From: Vreelandella malpeensis
GTDB lineage: Bacteria > Pseudomonadota > Gammaproteobacteria > Pseudomonadales > Halomonadaceae
Direction of reading: 5' to 3'
DNA: 64,000 bases
NCBI RefSeq assembly: GCF_020622355.1
Contig: NZ_WHVL01000001.1
Location: forward strand, 558,001 to 622,000
Below, in pieces: positions 16,987-27,419 of this stretch (position 1 is the first letter of the stretch; each line of letters opens with the position of its first letter). Made by a program: the position numbers and the translations under genes. Below the pieces are notes generated by a model. It searched no databases, was not told the origin of the DNA, and saw only the letters and a list, made by a program, of their open reading frames with translations.

Positions 16987-17063
16987 TGGCGGACCGGACG
17001 AGACTCGAACTCGCGACCTCCGGCGTGACAGGCCGGCATTCTAACCAACTGAACTACCGGTCC
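16987..17063 (-). tRNA. tRNA-Asp (GTC), copy 3
   Basis: 77 nt with an encoded CCA and anticodon GTC. It lies 34 bases from copy 2 and 43 from the first Val gene. Confidence 0.97.
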
Positions 17064-17106
17064 ACTACATTCACGGTTACTGCTGATACGTGTCCAACTC
17101 ATTGCA

Positions 17107-17182
17107 TGGTGGGTGGTACTGGGTTCGAACCAGTGACCCCCAGCTTGTAAGGCTGGTGCTCTCCCAACTGAGCTAACCACCC
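17107..17182 (-). tRNA. tRNA-Val (TAC), copy 2
   Basis: 76 nt with an encoded CCA and anticodon TAC. It is the first gene of the operon, about 13 bases after the predicted transcription start. Confidence 0.97.
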
Positions 17183-17201
17183 GCTGGTCACGTGGCGCTG
17201 C

Positions 17202-17229
17202 ATTCTACAGGGTTCGGTCCGGGTGTCAA
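17202..17229 (-). promoter_or_regulatory. Promoter of the Val/Asp tRNA operon
   Basis: On the minus strand, TTGACA (17224-17229), a 16-base spacer and TAGAAT (17202-17207). AT-rich sequence at 17238-17257 lies just upstream of the -35 and could act as an UP element, as at many tRNA promoters. The remaining gap to ccoN (17260-17459) carries a weak plus-strand TTTAGC / TAGACT pair at 17390-17417. I found no canonical Anr box there. Confidence 0.75.
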
Positions 17230-17459
17230 TACGCTCGTTGAATTTTTGATTCAAATTAGCGTGTTGCCGCCTTCGCACGATCCACTGCCCGAGCGCCGAC
17301 GCAGAATGCCGCAACCGCCTCGTCGCGTCAATCAAAACTGTCACAAAGCGCGTGACACAAAGCCCGGCGCGGTTTCCTGCCACAGGCTATTTAGCTTGGC
17401 GTTCCGCTGGGCTAGACTCGCCCAGGGCCTGCACCTGTGCCGCCCTCGATCACCGCGTC

Positions 17460-18891
<1,432 letters not shown>

Positions 18892-18902
<11 letters not shown>

Positions 18903-19500
18903 GCTGGTCGAGAGAAATACCGGCCTTCTGGGCGCGCTGATCCTGGTGGCGATCAGCTTCGGTGGGCTCGCCGAGATCGTGCCGCTGTTCTTTCAGAAGG
19001 ACACCACCGAACCGGTGGAGGGCCTCAGGCCGCTCACCGCCCTGGAGCTCGAGGGGCGCGACATCTACCGCCGCGAAGGCTGCGTGGGCTGCCACTCGCA
19101 GATGATTCGCCCGTTTCGCGCCGAAACCGAGCGCTATGGTCACTACAACGTGGCCGGCGAAGGGCTTTACGAGCACAACTTCCTGTGGGGCTCCAAGCGT
19201 ACCGGGCCGGATCTTGCCCGGGTGGGCGGGCGCTACACCGACGAGTGGCATCGCCGGCACATGTACGACCCGCGCGACGTGGTGCCGGAATCGATCATGC
19301 CCGCCTACCCGTGGCTGTTCGAGCGCACGCTCGATGGCCGCGCGACGCCGGCCAAGATGCGCGCCTTGAAGCGCCTGGGCGTGCCCTACGCCGAGGAGGA
19401 GATCGCCGCCGCCCGGGGCGAGGTCGAAGGTGTACCCGAGATCGACGCCCTGATCGCCTACCTGCAGCAGCTCGGCACGGTGCTGGAGGGTGCGCGCTGA
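18892..19500 (+). CDS. ccoO: cbb3 oxidase subunit II, mono-haem cytochrome c (CcoO)
   Basis: 202 aa. One N-terminal membrane helix is followed by a periplasmic cytochrome c domain with CVGCH at C64 and the distal methionine in the later MPAYPW block. It feeds electrons from CcoP to CcoN. The TGATG overlap with ccoQ suggests translational coupling. Confidence 0.96.
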
Positions 19501-19676
19501 TGGATACCGGCACCTTGCGCGGCGTGATCACGTTCATCTTGCTGCTCGCGTTTCTCGGCATCGTCGTCTGGGCCTACTCGCGGCGGCGCCGAGAGGCCTT
19601 CGACGAGGCGGCCAACCTGCCCTTCGCCGACGACGAGTACGATGCCCATCAGGATGAGCCCGAGGAGCGCCCATGA
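19500..19676 (+). CDS. ccoQ: cbb3 oxidase small subunit CcoQ
   Basis: 58 aa single-helix protein: a hydrophobic stretch GVITFILLLAFLGIVVWAY, then SRRRRE and an acidic tail. Position between ccoO and ccoP and this layout identify it as CcoQ, which stabilises the complex. It overlaps ccoO by TGATG and ccoP by ATGA. Confidence 0.9.
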   Translation: MDTGTLRGVITFILLLAFLGIVVWAYSRRRREAFDEAANLPFADDEYDAHQDEPEERP

Positions 19677-20617
19677 ACGCCCTGTGGGACGACGCGTTGC
19701 CCGGTTTCTGGAGCGCCTGGATCATCGTGCTGACGCTGACCACCCTCGGGCTCGTGGTGTGGATCGTGGTGGCCAACGACGGGCGCGCCCCCGGCGCAAG
19801 CCAGGACGCGCCCGCCGACACCGGGGCCGATGGCATCGAGGAGTACGACCATCCGCTGCCGAGGTGGTGGTTCTACCTGTTCGTGGCTACCGTCGTCTTC
19901 GCCCTGGCGTACCTGCTGCTCTACCCGGGGCTCGGCAATTTTCGGGGCTTGCTGGGCTGGACCCAGGAGGCCCAGTGGGAAGAGGAGATGGCCAGGGCCG
20001 ACGAGCGCTTCGGACCGATCTTCGCCCGCTACCAGGACGTGCCGATTCCCGAACTTGCCCGGGACGAGGCGGCGATGCAGATCGCCGGGCGCATCTTTGC
20101 CAACAACTGCGCCATGTGCCATGGCGCGGGCGCCCAGGGCGGCGACGGTTTTCCCGACCTGACCGACGACGACTGGCTCTACGGCGGCGACCCCGAGGCG
20201 CTCGTCACCTCGATCGCCCAAGGCCGGCGCGGCGTGATGCCTGCCTGGGCGCAGCTCGGCGATGAGACCCTCGAGGCACTCACCCAGTACGTGCTGGCGC
20301 TCGCCGGGCGCGACCACGAGACCGATCTCGCCGCACGCGGCGGTGAACACTTCGCCCGTTTCTGCGTCGCCTGCCACGGCGCGGACGGCACCGGCAACCA
20401 GATGCTCGGCGCGCCGAACCTGACCAACGACATCTGGCTCTACCGGGCGCCCGGGCAGCGCGTGGCAGAGGCGATCCACCAGACACTGGCCGAGGGGCGC
20501 CGTGGTCACATGCCGCCCCAGGCGCCGTTCATCGGCGAGCAGCGCGTGCACCTGGTGGCCGCCTACGTCTACAGCCTGCGTCTACGCTCGCCAGGCGAAG
20601 CACCGAGCGTCGAGTGA
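19673..20617 (+). CDS. ccoP: cbb3 oxidase subunit III, di-haem cytochrome c (CcoP)
   Basis: 314 aa. There are two hydrophobic segments near the N terminus (~11-30 and ~65-85), then two cytochrome c domains with CAMCH (C146) and CVACH (C231). DNYDGI-type residues are replaced here by GIEEYDHPLPRWW, typical of CcoP. It accepts electrons from soluble or membrane cytochromes c. It is the last gene of ccoNOQP; the assembly genes start 93 bases later with their own likely promoter. Confidence 0.96.
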   Translation: MNALWDDALPGFWSAWIIVLTLTTLGLVVWIVVANDGRAPGASQDAPADTGADGIEEYDHPLPRWWFYLFVATVVFALAYLLLYPGLGNFRGLLGWTQEAQWEEEMARADERFGPIFARYQDVPIPELARDEAAMQIAGRIFANNCAMCHGAGAQGGDGFPDLTDDDWLYGGDPEALVTSIAQGRRGVMPAWAQLGDETLEALTQYVLALAGRDHETDLAARGGEHFARFCVACHGADGTGNQMLGAPNLTNDIWLYRAPGQRVAEAIHQTLAEGRRGHMPPQAPFIGEQRVHLVAAYVYSLRLRSPGEAPSVE

Positions 20618-20710
20618 GCGGGCCCTGACGTAACCCGAGGCAACGAAGCCCGGCGCGATCGTTGCTATGCTAGCCCACACCCGCACCCCTTGTGAGACGA
20701 TCCGGAGCCA

Positions 20711-22060
20711 ATGCAGCCGATACCCGCCCAGGACATCACGCCCTCTGCTACCGCGCCACCGCGCGGGCGGCTCTACGTGCGCGAGAGCAAGGGGCGCTTC
20801 CAGCGCCTGCGCCGGGCCCTGAACGGCGTCTTGATGACGGCGTTTCTGCTGTTGCCGTGGCTCTCCTGGCGGGGCCAGGCGCTGGTCTGGCTGGACATCG
20901 CCGGGCGCGAATTTCACCTGTTCGGCGCCACCTTCCACCCGCAGGAGTTCGTCGTGCTGGCGCTTGCACTCATCGCCGCCGCCTTCGGGCTGTTCGCCGT
21001 TACTGCCCTGGCGGGGCGGGTGTGGTGCGGCTACGCCTGCCCCCAGAGCGTGTGGAGCTTCGCCTTCATGTGGGTGGAGCACCGCCTGGAAGGCGCGCGC
21101 CACCGGCGCCTGCGCCGCGACCGCCACTCGACCGCCGTCCATCGCGTCCGCAAGGCGCTCAAGCACGCCATCTGGCTTGCCCTGGCGCTGGGCACCGCCG
21201 TCACCGTGGTGGGCTACTTCATGCCGATCGAGGCCCTGCTTGTCGAGCTGGTCACGTTCGAGGCCGGCGGCTGGGCGTTTTTCTGGGTCGGGTTCTTCAC
21301 CCTGTTCACCTATCTCAACGCCGGCTGGCTGCGTGAGCAGGTATGCCTCTACATGTGCCCCTACGCGCGTTTTCAGGCGGTGATGTACGAGCGCGACACG
21401 CTGATCGTCGCCTATGATGCGGCCCGCGGCGAGCCTCGTAATCATGCGACCGGCGACTGCGTCGATTGCCAGGTGTGCGTGCAGGTCTGCCCCACCGGCA
21501 TCGACATCCGCGACGGGCTGCAGTATGCCTGCCTGCAGTGCGGCGCCTGCGTGGACGCCTGCGACGCGGTGATGACACGGCTCGACCGCCCCACGGGGTT
21601 GATCGGCTACACCACCCAGAGCCGTCTCGAGGGCCGGGCCGGCAAGCACCTTCGCCCGCGCCTTCTGGGCTATCTCGGGGCACTCGCGGTGGTGCTGGTC
21701 GCGCTCGTCGTGCTGCTCGGCCAGCGGGTGCCGGTCGGCTTCGAGGTGGAGCGCCCGAGGGCGTCGCTCTACACCACCACCGACGCCGGCGAGATTCGCA
21801 ACGTCTACCGCCTGACGGTACGTAACCTCGACACCACCGCGCACCGCTTTCGGCTGAGCGCGACGGGCATCGACGGCGCGCGCCTGGATGTCCAGGCCAT
21901 CGACGTACCGGCGGGAGAAAGCCGCAGCCAGGTGGTGAACGTCACCGCCCCCGCCGAGGGGCTCGCGCCGAGCCAGCCGCTCTCCCTGCGCCTGAGCGCC
22001 GAACAGGGCGACCTGCAGGCCGAGCGCGAGACGCGCTTTCTCGGCGGCGAGAGGAGATAG
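20711..22060 (+). CDS. ccoG: cbb3 oxidase assembly protein CcoG (FixG/RdxA)
   Basis: 449 aa polyferredoxin. About five membrane helices are followed by two [4Fe-4S] motifs (CVDCQVCVQVCP; CLQCGACVDACD) and a C-terminal Ig-like periplasmic domain. It also carries WCGYACPQSVW and CLYMCPYARFQ. Known CcoG proteins act as cupric reductases in Cu delivery to cbb3 oxidase. GGAGCC precedes the ATG. It is the first gene of ccoGHIS. Confidence 0.94.
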   Translation: MQPIPAQDITPSATAPPRGRLYVRESKGRFQRLRRALNGVLMTAFLLLPWLSWRGQALVWLDIAGREFHLFGATFHPQEFVVLALALIAAAFGLFAVTALAGRVWCGYACPQSVWSFAFMWVEHRLEGARHRRLRRDRHSTAVHRVRKALKHAIWLALALGTAVTVVGYFMPIEALLVELVTFEAGGWAFFWVGFFTLFTYLNAGWLREQVCLYMCPYARFQAVMYERDTLIVAYDAARGEPRNHATGDCVDCQVCVQVCPTGIDIRDGLQYACLQCGACVDACDAVMTRLDRPTGLIGYTTQSRLEGRAGKHLRPRLLGYLGALAVVLVALVVLLGQRVPVGFEVERPRASLYTTTDAGEIRNVYRLTVRNLDTTAHRFRLSATGIDGARLDVQAIDVPAGESRSQVVNVTAPAEGLAPSQPLSLRLSAEQGDLQAERETRFLGGERR

Positions 22061-22063
22061 CCC

Positions 22064-22579
22064 ATGAACGCCTCCACGCCGCCACCCTGGTACCGCCAGT
22101 TCTGGCCCTGGTTTCTGCTCGGGCTTCTGCTCTCGTCGATGCTGGTGAGCACGGGCTTCGCGATCATCGCCACGCGAAGCTTCGACGGCATGGTGGTGCA
22201 GGAGGACTACTACGAGCACGGCAAGGCGATCAACACGCGCCTGGCCAAGGACGAGCGCGCCCGGGCGCTGGGGCTTGCCGCGACGCTGGCCATCGATTCG
22301 GTCACCGGCGACGTGGTGCTCGACTTGAGCGGCGAGGCGCGCCCCGAACGCCTCGTGCTCGCCTTGATATTTCCCACTCAGGACGACCGCGACGCCCAGG
22401 TGGTGCTCACCCACCGCCGCGACGGACGCTACGTCGGCCAGCTCGAGACCCGGCTGCGCCACCGCTGGTACCTGACCCTCACCCCGGAAGCTTCGGCGGA
22501 CTGGCGCCTGCGCGGCGAGATCACCCTGCCAAGTGATGCCGCCGTGGCGCTCACCCCCGGCGGGAGCGAGGCGCCATGA
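22064..22579 (+). CDS. ccoH: cbb3 oxidase assembly protein CcoH (FixH)
   Basis: 171 aa. One N-terminal membrane helix (FWPWFLLGLLLSSMLVSTGF) is followed by VQEDYYEHGKAIN, a FixH hallmark, and a periplasmic beta domain. It is required for stable cbb3 assembly. It starts 3 bases after ccoG and overlaps ccoI by ATGA. Confidence 0.92.
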   Translation: MNASTPPPWYRQFWPWFLLGLLLSSMLVSTGFAIIATRSFDGMVVQEDYYEHGKAINTRLAKDERARALGLAATLAIDSVTGDVVLDLSGEARPERLVLALIFPTQDDRDAQVVLTHRRDGRYVGQLETRLRHRWYLTLTPEASADWRLRGEITLPSDAAVALTPGGSEAP

Positions 22580-24978
22580 GTGCTCCCTGCTATCACTGCG
22601 GCACGCCGGTACCCGACGGCGCCCCCTGGCGCATCGTGATCGACGAGACCCCGGAGCCGCTGTGCTGCCCGGGCTGCGAGGCGGTGGCCCACGCCATCGT
22701 CGAGGGCGGGCTTGCCAACTACTACCGCTACCGCACCGAGCTTTCGCCGCGCCCGGCGGTGGACGAGGCTCGACCCCAGACCTGGGCGGCCTTCGACCAC
22801 CCGGACCTTCAAGCGCAGTTCGTGCACGCCGGCGACGGCCAAGCGAGCGCCACGCTTGCGGTGGAGAACATCACCTGCGCCGCCTGCGCCTGGCTGATCG
22901 AGCACCGTCTCAACGCCCTGGCGGGTATCACCCAGAGCGCGGTGAACCTGGCCGAGCACCGCCTGCGGGTGAGCTGGGACCCGACGGTGCTGTCGCCCTC
23001 GCGGATATTTGCCGAGCTCGCCGCCATCGGCTACGACGCCCTGCCCTTCGAGCCGGACAGCGCCTACCGGCGCCAGCAGCGCGAGGAGCGCATGACCGTG
23101 CGCCGGCTGATCGTTGCCGCGGTGGGCATGATGCAGGTGGTGATGTTCTCGATCCCGCTTTACGTCGCCGGCCCCGGCGAGCTCGACGCGGGGATGAACG
23201 CCCTGTTTCACTGGCTGTCGCTCGCGCTCACCACGCCGGTGGTGCTGTTCTCCGCCCGGCCCTTCTTTCGCGAGGCCGGGCGGGCGCTTTTTCATCGCCG
23301 CCTCACCATGGAGGTGCCGGTGGCGCTCGCCATCGGCGGGGCGTACCTGGCGAGCCTCTACGCGGTACTGGCCCGCCACGGCGAGGTCTATTTCGACTCG
23401 ATCGCCATGTTCACCTTCTTTCTGCTGTTCAGCCGCTACCTCGAGGCGCGCACGCGCAGAAAAAGCGGCCAGAGCGGCAACGCCCTGGCCGGGGCGCTGC
23501 CCGCCGCCGCGCTGCGCCTCGACGCCGACGGCCATGAGCAGGTCGTGCCGGCGAGCCACCTGAAACGCGGCGACCGCATTCTGGTCAAGCCCGGGGCCAG
23601 CGTGCCCGCCGACGGCGTCATCGAGCAGGGCGAATCAAGCCTCGACGAGTCGATGCTCACCGGCGAGCACCTGCCGGTGACTCGGCGCCCGGGCGAACGG
23701 GTCACCGGCGCCAGCCACAACATGGAGAACGCGCTGACGGTACGCGTCACCCAGGCGGGGGGCGAGACGACGATCTCCGCCATTCTGGAAGTGACCGATC
23801 GCGCCTTCGCCGCGCGCCCGGCGCTGGCGCGCCTGGCCGAGCGCATGGCCCACCGCTTCGTGCTGCGCCTGCTGCTGGTGAGCCTCCTGGTGGCGCTGGC
23901 CTGGAGCGTGATCGACCCTGGCCGGGCGTTCTGGGTGACACTCTCGGTGCTGGTGGTGACCTGCCCCTGCGCCCTGGCGCTGGCCGCCCCGACGGCGCTG
24001 GCCGCCGGCCACGGACAGCTCAAGCGGCGCGGCGTGCTGATCACCCGGGCGGACACTCTGGAAGCGCTGGCCGGCATCACCCACGTGGTGTTCGACAAGA
24101 CCGGCACGCTCACCCGAGGCGAGATGCGCCTCAAAGCCACCCTTGCCGTCGACGACACCCTCGAAGCCCCGCGGGCGCGGGCAATCGCCGCCGCCCTCGA
24201 GGCGCACTCGGAGCATACCATCGCCACGGCGTTTCGCCCGTTCAAGACGCCCGCGCTTGCCGCCGAACGCGTGACGCGCCACCCGGGCTTCGGACTCGAG
24301 GCGAGCCTCGAAGGGGCCATCTGGCGCCTGGGACGGGCGAGCTTCGCCGCCGGGCACGAACTCACCCCGCCCGAAGGGCCCGGCCTGTGGCTGCTGCTGA
24401 GCGAGGACGGTGCGCCGCGCGCCTGGTTCGCCCTGGAGGACTTTCCCCGCGAGGACGCGCTCGAGACGGTCGCCAGGCTCAAGGCTCAGGGGCTTTCCGT
24501 GGAGCTTCTCTCCGGCGATACCGCGTCCGCCGTCGAGAGGCTGGCCGAGGCGCTGGGCATTTCGCGTTGGCAGGCCGAGGCGACGCCCGAGGGCAAGCTC
24601 GACCGGCTGCGCGCCCTGCAGGCCGAGGGCGCACGGGTGCTGATGGTGGGCGACGGCATCAACGACGTGCCGGTACTGGCCGGCGCCGATGTCGCCATCG
24701 CCATGAACGGCGCCACCGACCTGGCCCGTACCCGGGCGGATGCGCTGCTGCTGAGTCCGCGACTGATGCGTGTGAGCGAGGCCGTCGAGATCGCCCGGGC
24801 CACCCGACAGGTGATGCGCCAAAACATGGCCTGGTCGGTCGCCTATAACGCCGTGGCGCTGCCACTGGCCGCCCTCGGGCTCGTGGCGCCATGGCTCGCC
24901 GCACTCGGCATGTCGCTGAGCTCGCTGGTGGTGGTGGGCAACGCCTTGCGCCTGACCCGGCGTCGGGTGAACGCATGA
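22576..24978 (+). CDS. ccoI: Copper-exporting P1B-type ATPase for cbb3 assembly (CcoI/FixI)
   Basis: 800 aa. The N-terminal Cys-rich region (CYHCG; CCPGCEAVAHA) and a heavy-metal domain with CAAC come first. Membrane helices follow, with CPC in VTCPCALALAAP, the phosphorylation motif DKTGT, SEHTIA and GDGINDVP. It moves Cu(I) out of the cytoplasm for the oxidase, as CcoI/FixI/CtpA proteins do. It overlaps ccoH and ccoS by ATGA. Confidence 0.95.
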   Translation: MSAPCYHCGTPVPDGAPWRIVIDETPEPLCCPGCEAVAHAIVEGGLANYYRYRTELSPRPAVDEARPQTWAAFDHPDLQAQFVHAGDGQASATLAVENITCAACAWLIEHRLNALAGITQSAVNLAEHRLRVSWDPTVLSPSRIFAELAAIGYDALPFEPDSAYRRQQREERMTVRRLIVAAVGMMQVVMFSIPLYVAGPGELDAGMNALFHWLSLALTTPVVLFSARPFFREAGRALFHRRLTMEVPVALAIGGAYLASLYAVLARHGEVYFDSIAMFTFFLLFSRYLEARTRRKSGQSGNALAGALPAAALRLDADGHEQVVPASHLKRGDRILVKPGASVPADGVIEQGESSLDESMLTGEHLPVTRRPGERVTGASHNMENALTVRVTQAGGETTISAILEVTDRAFAARPALARLAERMAHRFVLRLLLVSLLVALAWSVIDPGRAFWVTLSVLVVTCPCALALAAPTALAAGHGQLKRRGVLITRADTLEALAGITHVVFDKTGTLTRGEMRLKATLAVDDTLEAPRARAIAAALEAHSEHTIATAFRPFKTPALAAERVTRHPGFGLEASLEGAIWRLGRASFAAGHELTPPEGPGLWLLLSEDGAPRAWFALEDFPREDALETVARLKAQGLSVELLSGDTASAVERLAEALGISRWQAEATPEGKLDRLRALQAEGARVLMVGDGINDVPVLAGADVAIAMNGATDLARTRADALLLSPRLMRVSEAVEIARATRQVMRQNMAWSVAYNAVALPLAALGLVAPWLAALGMSLSSLVVVGNALRLTRRRVNA

Positions 24979-25169
24979 CGATCCTCTATCTTCTGATACC
25001 GCTGTCGCTGGTGCTGCTGGGCCTGGCGGTCTGGGCGTTCTTCTGGGCAGTGAGCAACGACCAGTTCGAGGACCTGGAGAGCCCCGCCCACCGCATCCTG
25101 TTCGACGACGACCTGCCCGCGCCGCCGGTCAGGCGCCGCCCGGACGCCACCGAGGAGCCACCGCCATGA
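24975..25169 (+). CDS. ccoS: cbb3 oxidase assembly protein CcoS
   Basis: 64 aa, one membrane helix, with the CcoS signature FWAVSNDQFEDLESPAHRIL. It is needed for cofactor insertion into cbb3 oxidase. The ATG at 24975 overlaps the ccoI stop (ATGA), and the gene end overlaps the next gene the same way. Confidence 0.92.
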   Translation: MTILYLLIPLSLVLLGLAVWAFFWAVSNDQFEDLESPAHRILFDDDLPAPPVRRRPDATEEPPP

Positions 25170-25861
25170 ATCCCGTCGGTCTGGATCTTCCGCCCCTGCT
25201 CGCCGCCTTCGTGTTCGGCCTGCTGGGCGGGGCGCACTGCATCGGCATGTGCGGCGGCATCATGAGCGCGCTGACCTTCGCCGTGCCGCCGAGCATGCGC
25301 AGTCCTGCCCGCCTGGCGGGGCTTTTGCTCGGCTACAACGCCGGGCGCGTGGCAAGCTACATGGTGGCCGGGGCGCTGGCCGCGGGGCTCGGCACGCTGG
25401 TGTCGCTCGCCCCCGCTGCCCGGGCGGCGCTACAGGCGCTCGCCGCCATGATGCTGATCCTGATGGCACTCTACATCGCCCACTGGTGGAAGGGGCTTTT
25501 GGCACTCGAAGCCCTCGGGCGGCGGCTCTGGCGCCACGTCGAGCCGGTCGGGCGACGGCTGATGCCCGTGGTTCACCTGCCCCAGGCGTTCGCGCTGGGG
25601 GCACTGTGGGGCTGGCTGCCCTGCGGGCTGGTCTACTCGATGCTCGCCTGGAGCCTGGCAAGCGGCGCACCGGCCCAGGGGGCGCTGCTGATGGGCGCCT
25701 TCGGGCTCGGCACGCTGCCGGCGGTACTGGCCACCGGCGTGGCCGCCCGCTCGCTTTCCGGGCTCATTCGCCACCCCGCCACGCGCACGCTGGCAGCCCT
25801 TTCGATCATCGCTTTCGCCCTCTACCAGCTCTGGGCGCTGGTGCTCCACGCGCTCCACTAG
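25166..25861 (+). CDS. Sulfite exporter TauE/SafE family protein (CcoS-linked, DsbD-like)
   Basis: 231 aa integral membrane protein with about six helices. It carries GGAHCIGMCGGIMSAL near the N terminus and WGWLPCGLVYSMLAW later, the paired-Cys layout of the DsbD/TauE-like family that often follows ccoS. The cysteines suggest redox or copper handling for cytochrome assembly; this is inference. It overlaps ccoS by ATGA, so it is translated as part of ccoGHIS. Confidence 0.85.
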   Translation: MNPVGLDLPPLLAAFVFGLLGGAHCIGMCGGIMSALTFAVPPSMRSPARLAGLLLGYNAGRVASYMVAGALAAGLGTLVSLAPAARAALQALAAMMLILMALYIAHWWKGLLALEALGRRLWRHVEPVGRRLMPVVHLPQAFALGALWGWLPCGLVYSMLAWSLASGAPAQGALLMGAFGLGTLPAVLATGVAARSLSGLIRHPATRTLAALSIIAFALYQLWALVLHALH

Positions 25862-25876
25862 CGTCTCGCCGCTTTA

Positions 25877-25918
25877 TTGACCCAGCTCAATCCGGCCTCA
25901 TCGCCTTCGCGCTAGCAT
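25877..25918 (+). promoter_or_regulatory. Anr/FNR box and -10 of hemN
   Basis: TTGACCCAGCTCAA (25877-25890) matches the TTGA-N6-TCAA pattern of FNR/Anr sites. TAGCAT at 25913-25918 fits a -10 element exactly where a class II site centred at -41.5 would need it (start near 25925). This points to oxygen-regulated activation of hemN. Confidence 0.8.
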
Positions 25919-25970
25919 GGCACGTCACCGTCGAAAACCGCCGGTGCCTGCCATCTGCCCGGGAGCCTTC

Positions 25971-27377
25971 ATGCCCAACCGCGCTCACGCCATGTCGTCC
26001 TTTGCCCCCGTCTGGGACGAGGCGCTTCTGCGTCGCTACGACAAGAGCGGGCCGCGCTACACCTCCTACCCGACGGCGCTGGCCTTTCACGAGGCGTTCA
26101 CGCCTGCGGACTTCACTCAGGCGCTGGCGCGCAGCAATACAGGTCGCCGGGGGCTGTCGCTCTACGTGCACATTCCGTTCTGCGAGAAGATCTGCTTCTA
26201 CTGCGCCTGCAACAAGATCGCTACCAAGAATCGCCAGCTCGCCGAGCCCTACCTTTCGCGCCTCGACCGCGAGATGGTGCTCGCCGCGCGCCACGTCGAT
26301 ACCTCGCGCCCGGTGGAGCAACTCCACTGGGGCGGCGGCACGCCGACCTTCCTGACGCTTGCCCAGATGGGTGACCTGATCGATCGGCTCGACGCCCGTT
26401 TCGGGCTCTCGAGCGACCCGGGCCGCGACTACGCCATCGAGATCGACCCGCGCGAGGCCGACGTGTTTACCCTGCGCCACCTGCAGTCGCTGGGCTTCAA
26501 CCGGCTGAGTCTGGGAGTGCAGGATCTCGACCGCGACGTGCAGCGCGCGATCAACCGCGTTCAGCCGAAACAGTTGACCGAGACCCTGATGGACGAGGCG
26601 CATCGGCTTGGTTTCGGCTCGCTCAACGTGGATCTGATCTACGGCCTACCGCGCCAGAGCGAGCCGCGCTTCGCGGCGACCCTCACCCAGGTGATCGAAC
26701 TCGCCCCGGCGCGGCTTTCGCTGTTCAACTACGCCCACCTGCCGACGCGCTTCGCCCCCCAGCGGCGCATCGATGAGGCCGAGCTGCCCGGCGCCGACGA
26801 GAAGCTCGCCATTCTGCGCAGGAGCATCGAGATGCTCGACCGGGCGGGCTACGTACATATCGGCATGGATCACTTCGCCCGCCCCGAGGACAGCCTGGCC
26901 ATCGCCCAGCGAAACGGTACGCTCCAGCGCAATTTCCAGGGCTACTCGAGCCACGCCCAGTGCGACCTGATCGGTCTCGGGGTCTCGGCGATCTCGCGCG
27001 TGGACGACGTCTACGCCCAGAACCCGGTACGCCTGGACGATTACGCTGCTGCCCTCGACGACGGGCGTCTGGCGATCTGCAAGGGTCTGCGCCTGAATGA
27101 CGACGACCTGATCCGGCGCGAGGTGATCGAGCGGCTGATGTGCGACATGCGCATCGATCTTGCCGCTATCGGCGAGCGCTTCGCGATCAATGCGGCGAGC
27201 TACTTCGAGACATCGCTCGCCGCCCTGGAAGAGGCCGAGCGTGACGGCCTGCTCACCCGCGACGGGCTTGTCCTCGAAGCGACCCCGGTGGGCCGGCTTT
27301 TGATCCGCCATCTGGCGATGGCGTTTGATACCACCCTGACACAGCAGTCCCCCGCGCGGTACTCTAGGATTTTATAG
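25971..27377 (+). CDS. hemN: Oxygen-independent coproporphyrinogen III oxidase HemN
   Basis: 468 aa radical-SAM enzyme that converts coproporphyrinogen III to protoporphyrinogen IX without oxygen. The cluster motif is CEKICFYCAC; SGPRYTSYPTA and QLHWGGGTPTFL are family blocks. The ATG at 25971 is chosen because GGGAG precedes it and because an upstream ATG at 25917 would fall before the predicted transcription start. It lies between cbb3 assembly genes and the Anr-type regulator gene, as in pseudomonads. Confidence 0.95.
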   Translation: MPNRAHAMSSFAPVWDEALLRRYDKSGPRYTSYPTALAFHEAFTPADFTQALARSNTGRRGLSLYVHIPFCEKICFYCACNKIATKNRQLAEPYLSRLDREMVLAARHVDTSRPVEQLHWGGGTPTFLTLAQMGDLIDRLDARFGLSSDPGRDYAIEIDPREADVFTLRHLQSLGFNRLSLGVQDLDRDVQRAINRVQPKQLTETLMDEAHRLGFGSLNVDLIYGLPRQSEPRFAATLTQVIELAPARLSLFNYAHLPTRFAPQRRIDEAELPGADEKLAILRRSIEMLDRAGYVHIGMDHFARPEDSLAIAQRNGTLQRNFQGYSSHAQCDLIGLGVSAISRVDDVYAQNPVRLDDYAAALDDGRLAICKGLRLNDDDLIRREVIERLMCDMRIDLAAIGERFAINAASYFETSLAALEEAERDGLLTRDGLVLEATPVGRLLIRHLAMAFDTTLTQQSPARYSRIL

Positions 27378-27419
27378 CCTGGGTTCGATCACGTCGCGGG
27401 TATAAAAAAGGAGAAGGTG

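Noticed and set aside
16640..17182. tRNA cluster as an integration site with a genomic island
   Set aside because: No integrase, no direct repeat of a tRNA 3' end, and both flanks are typical core genes.
17238..17254. Inverted repeat TTGAAT / ATTCAA upstream of ccoN as an Anr or GntR operator
   Set aside because: The half-site spacing does not fit an FNR/Anr box, and the sequence lies directly upstream of the -35 of the opposite-strand tRNA promoter, where an AT-rich UP element is the simpler reading.
20582..22462. Long antisense frame opposite ccoGH
   Set aside because: Composition rich in His, Arg, Gly and Gln without domain signals; the sense frames encode clear ccoG and ccoH.
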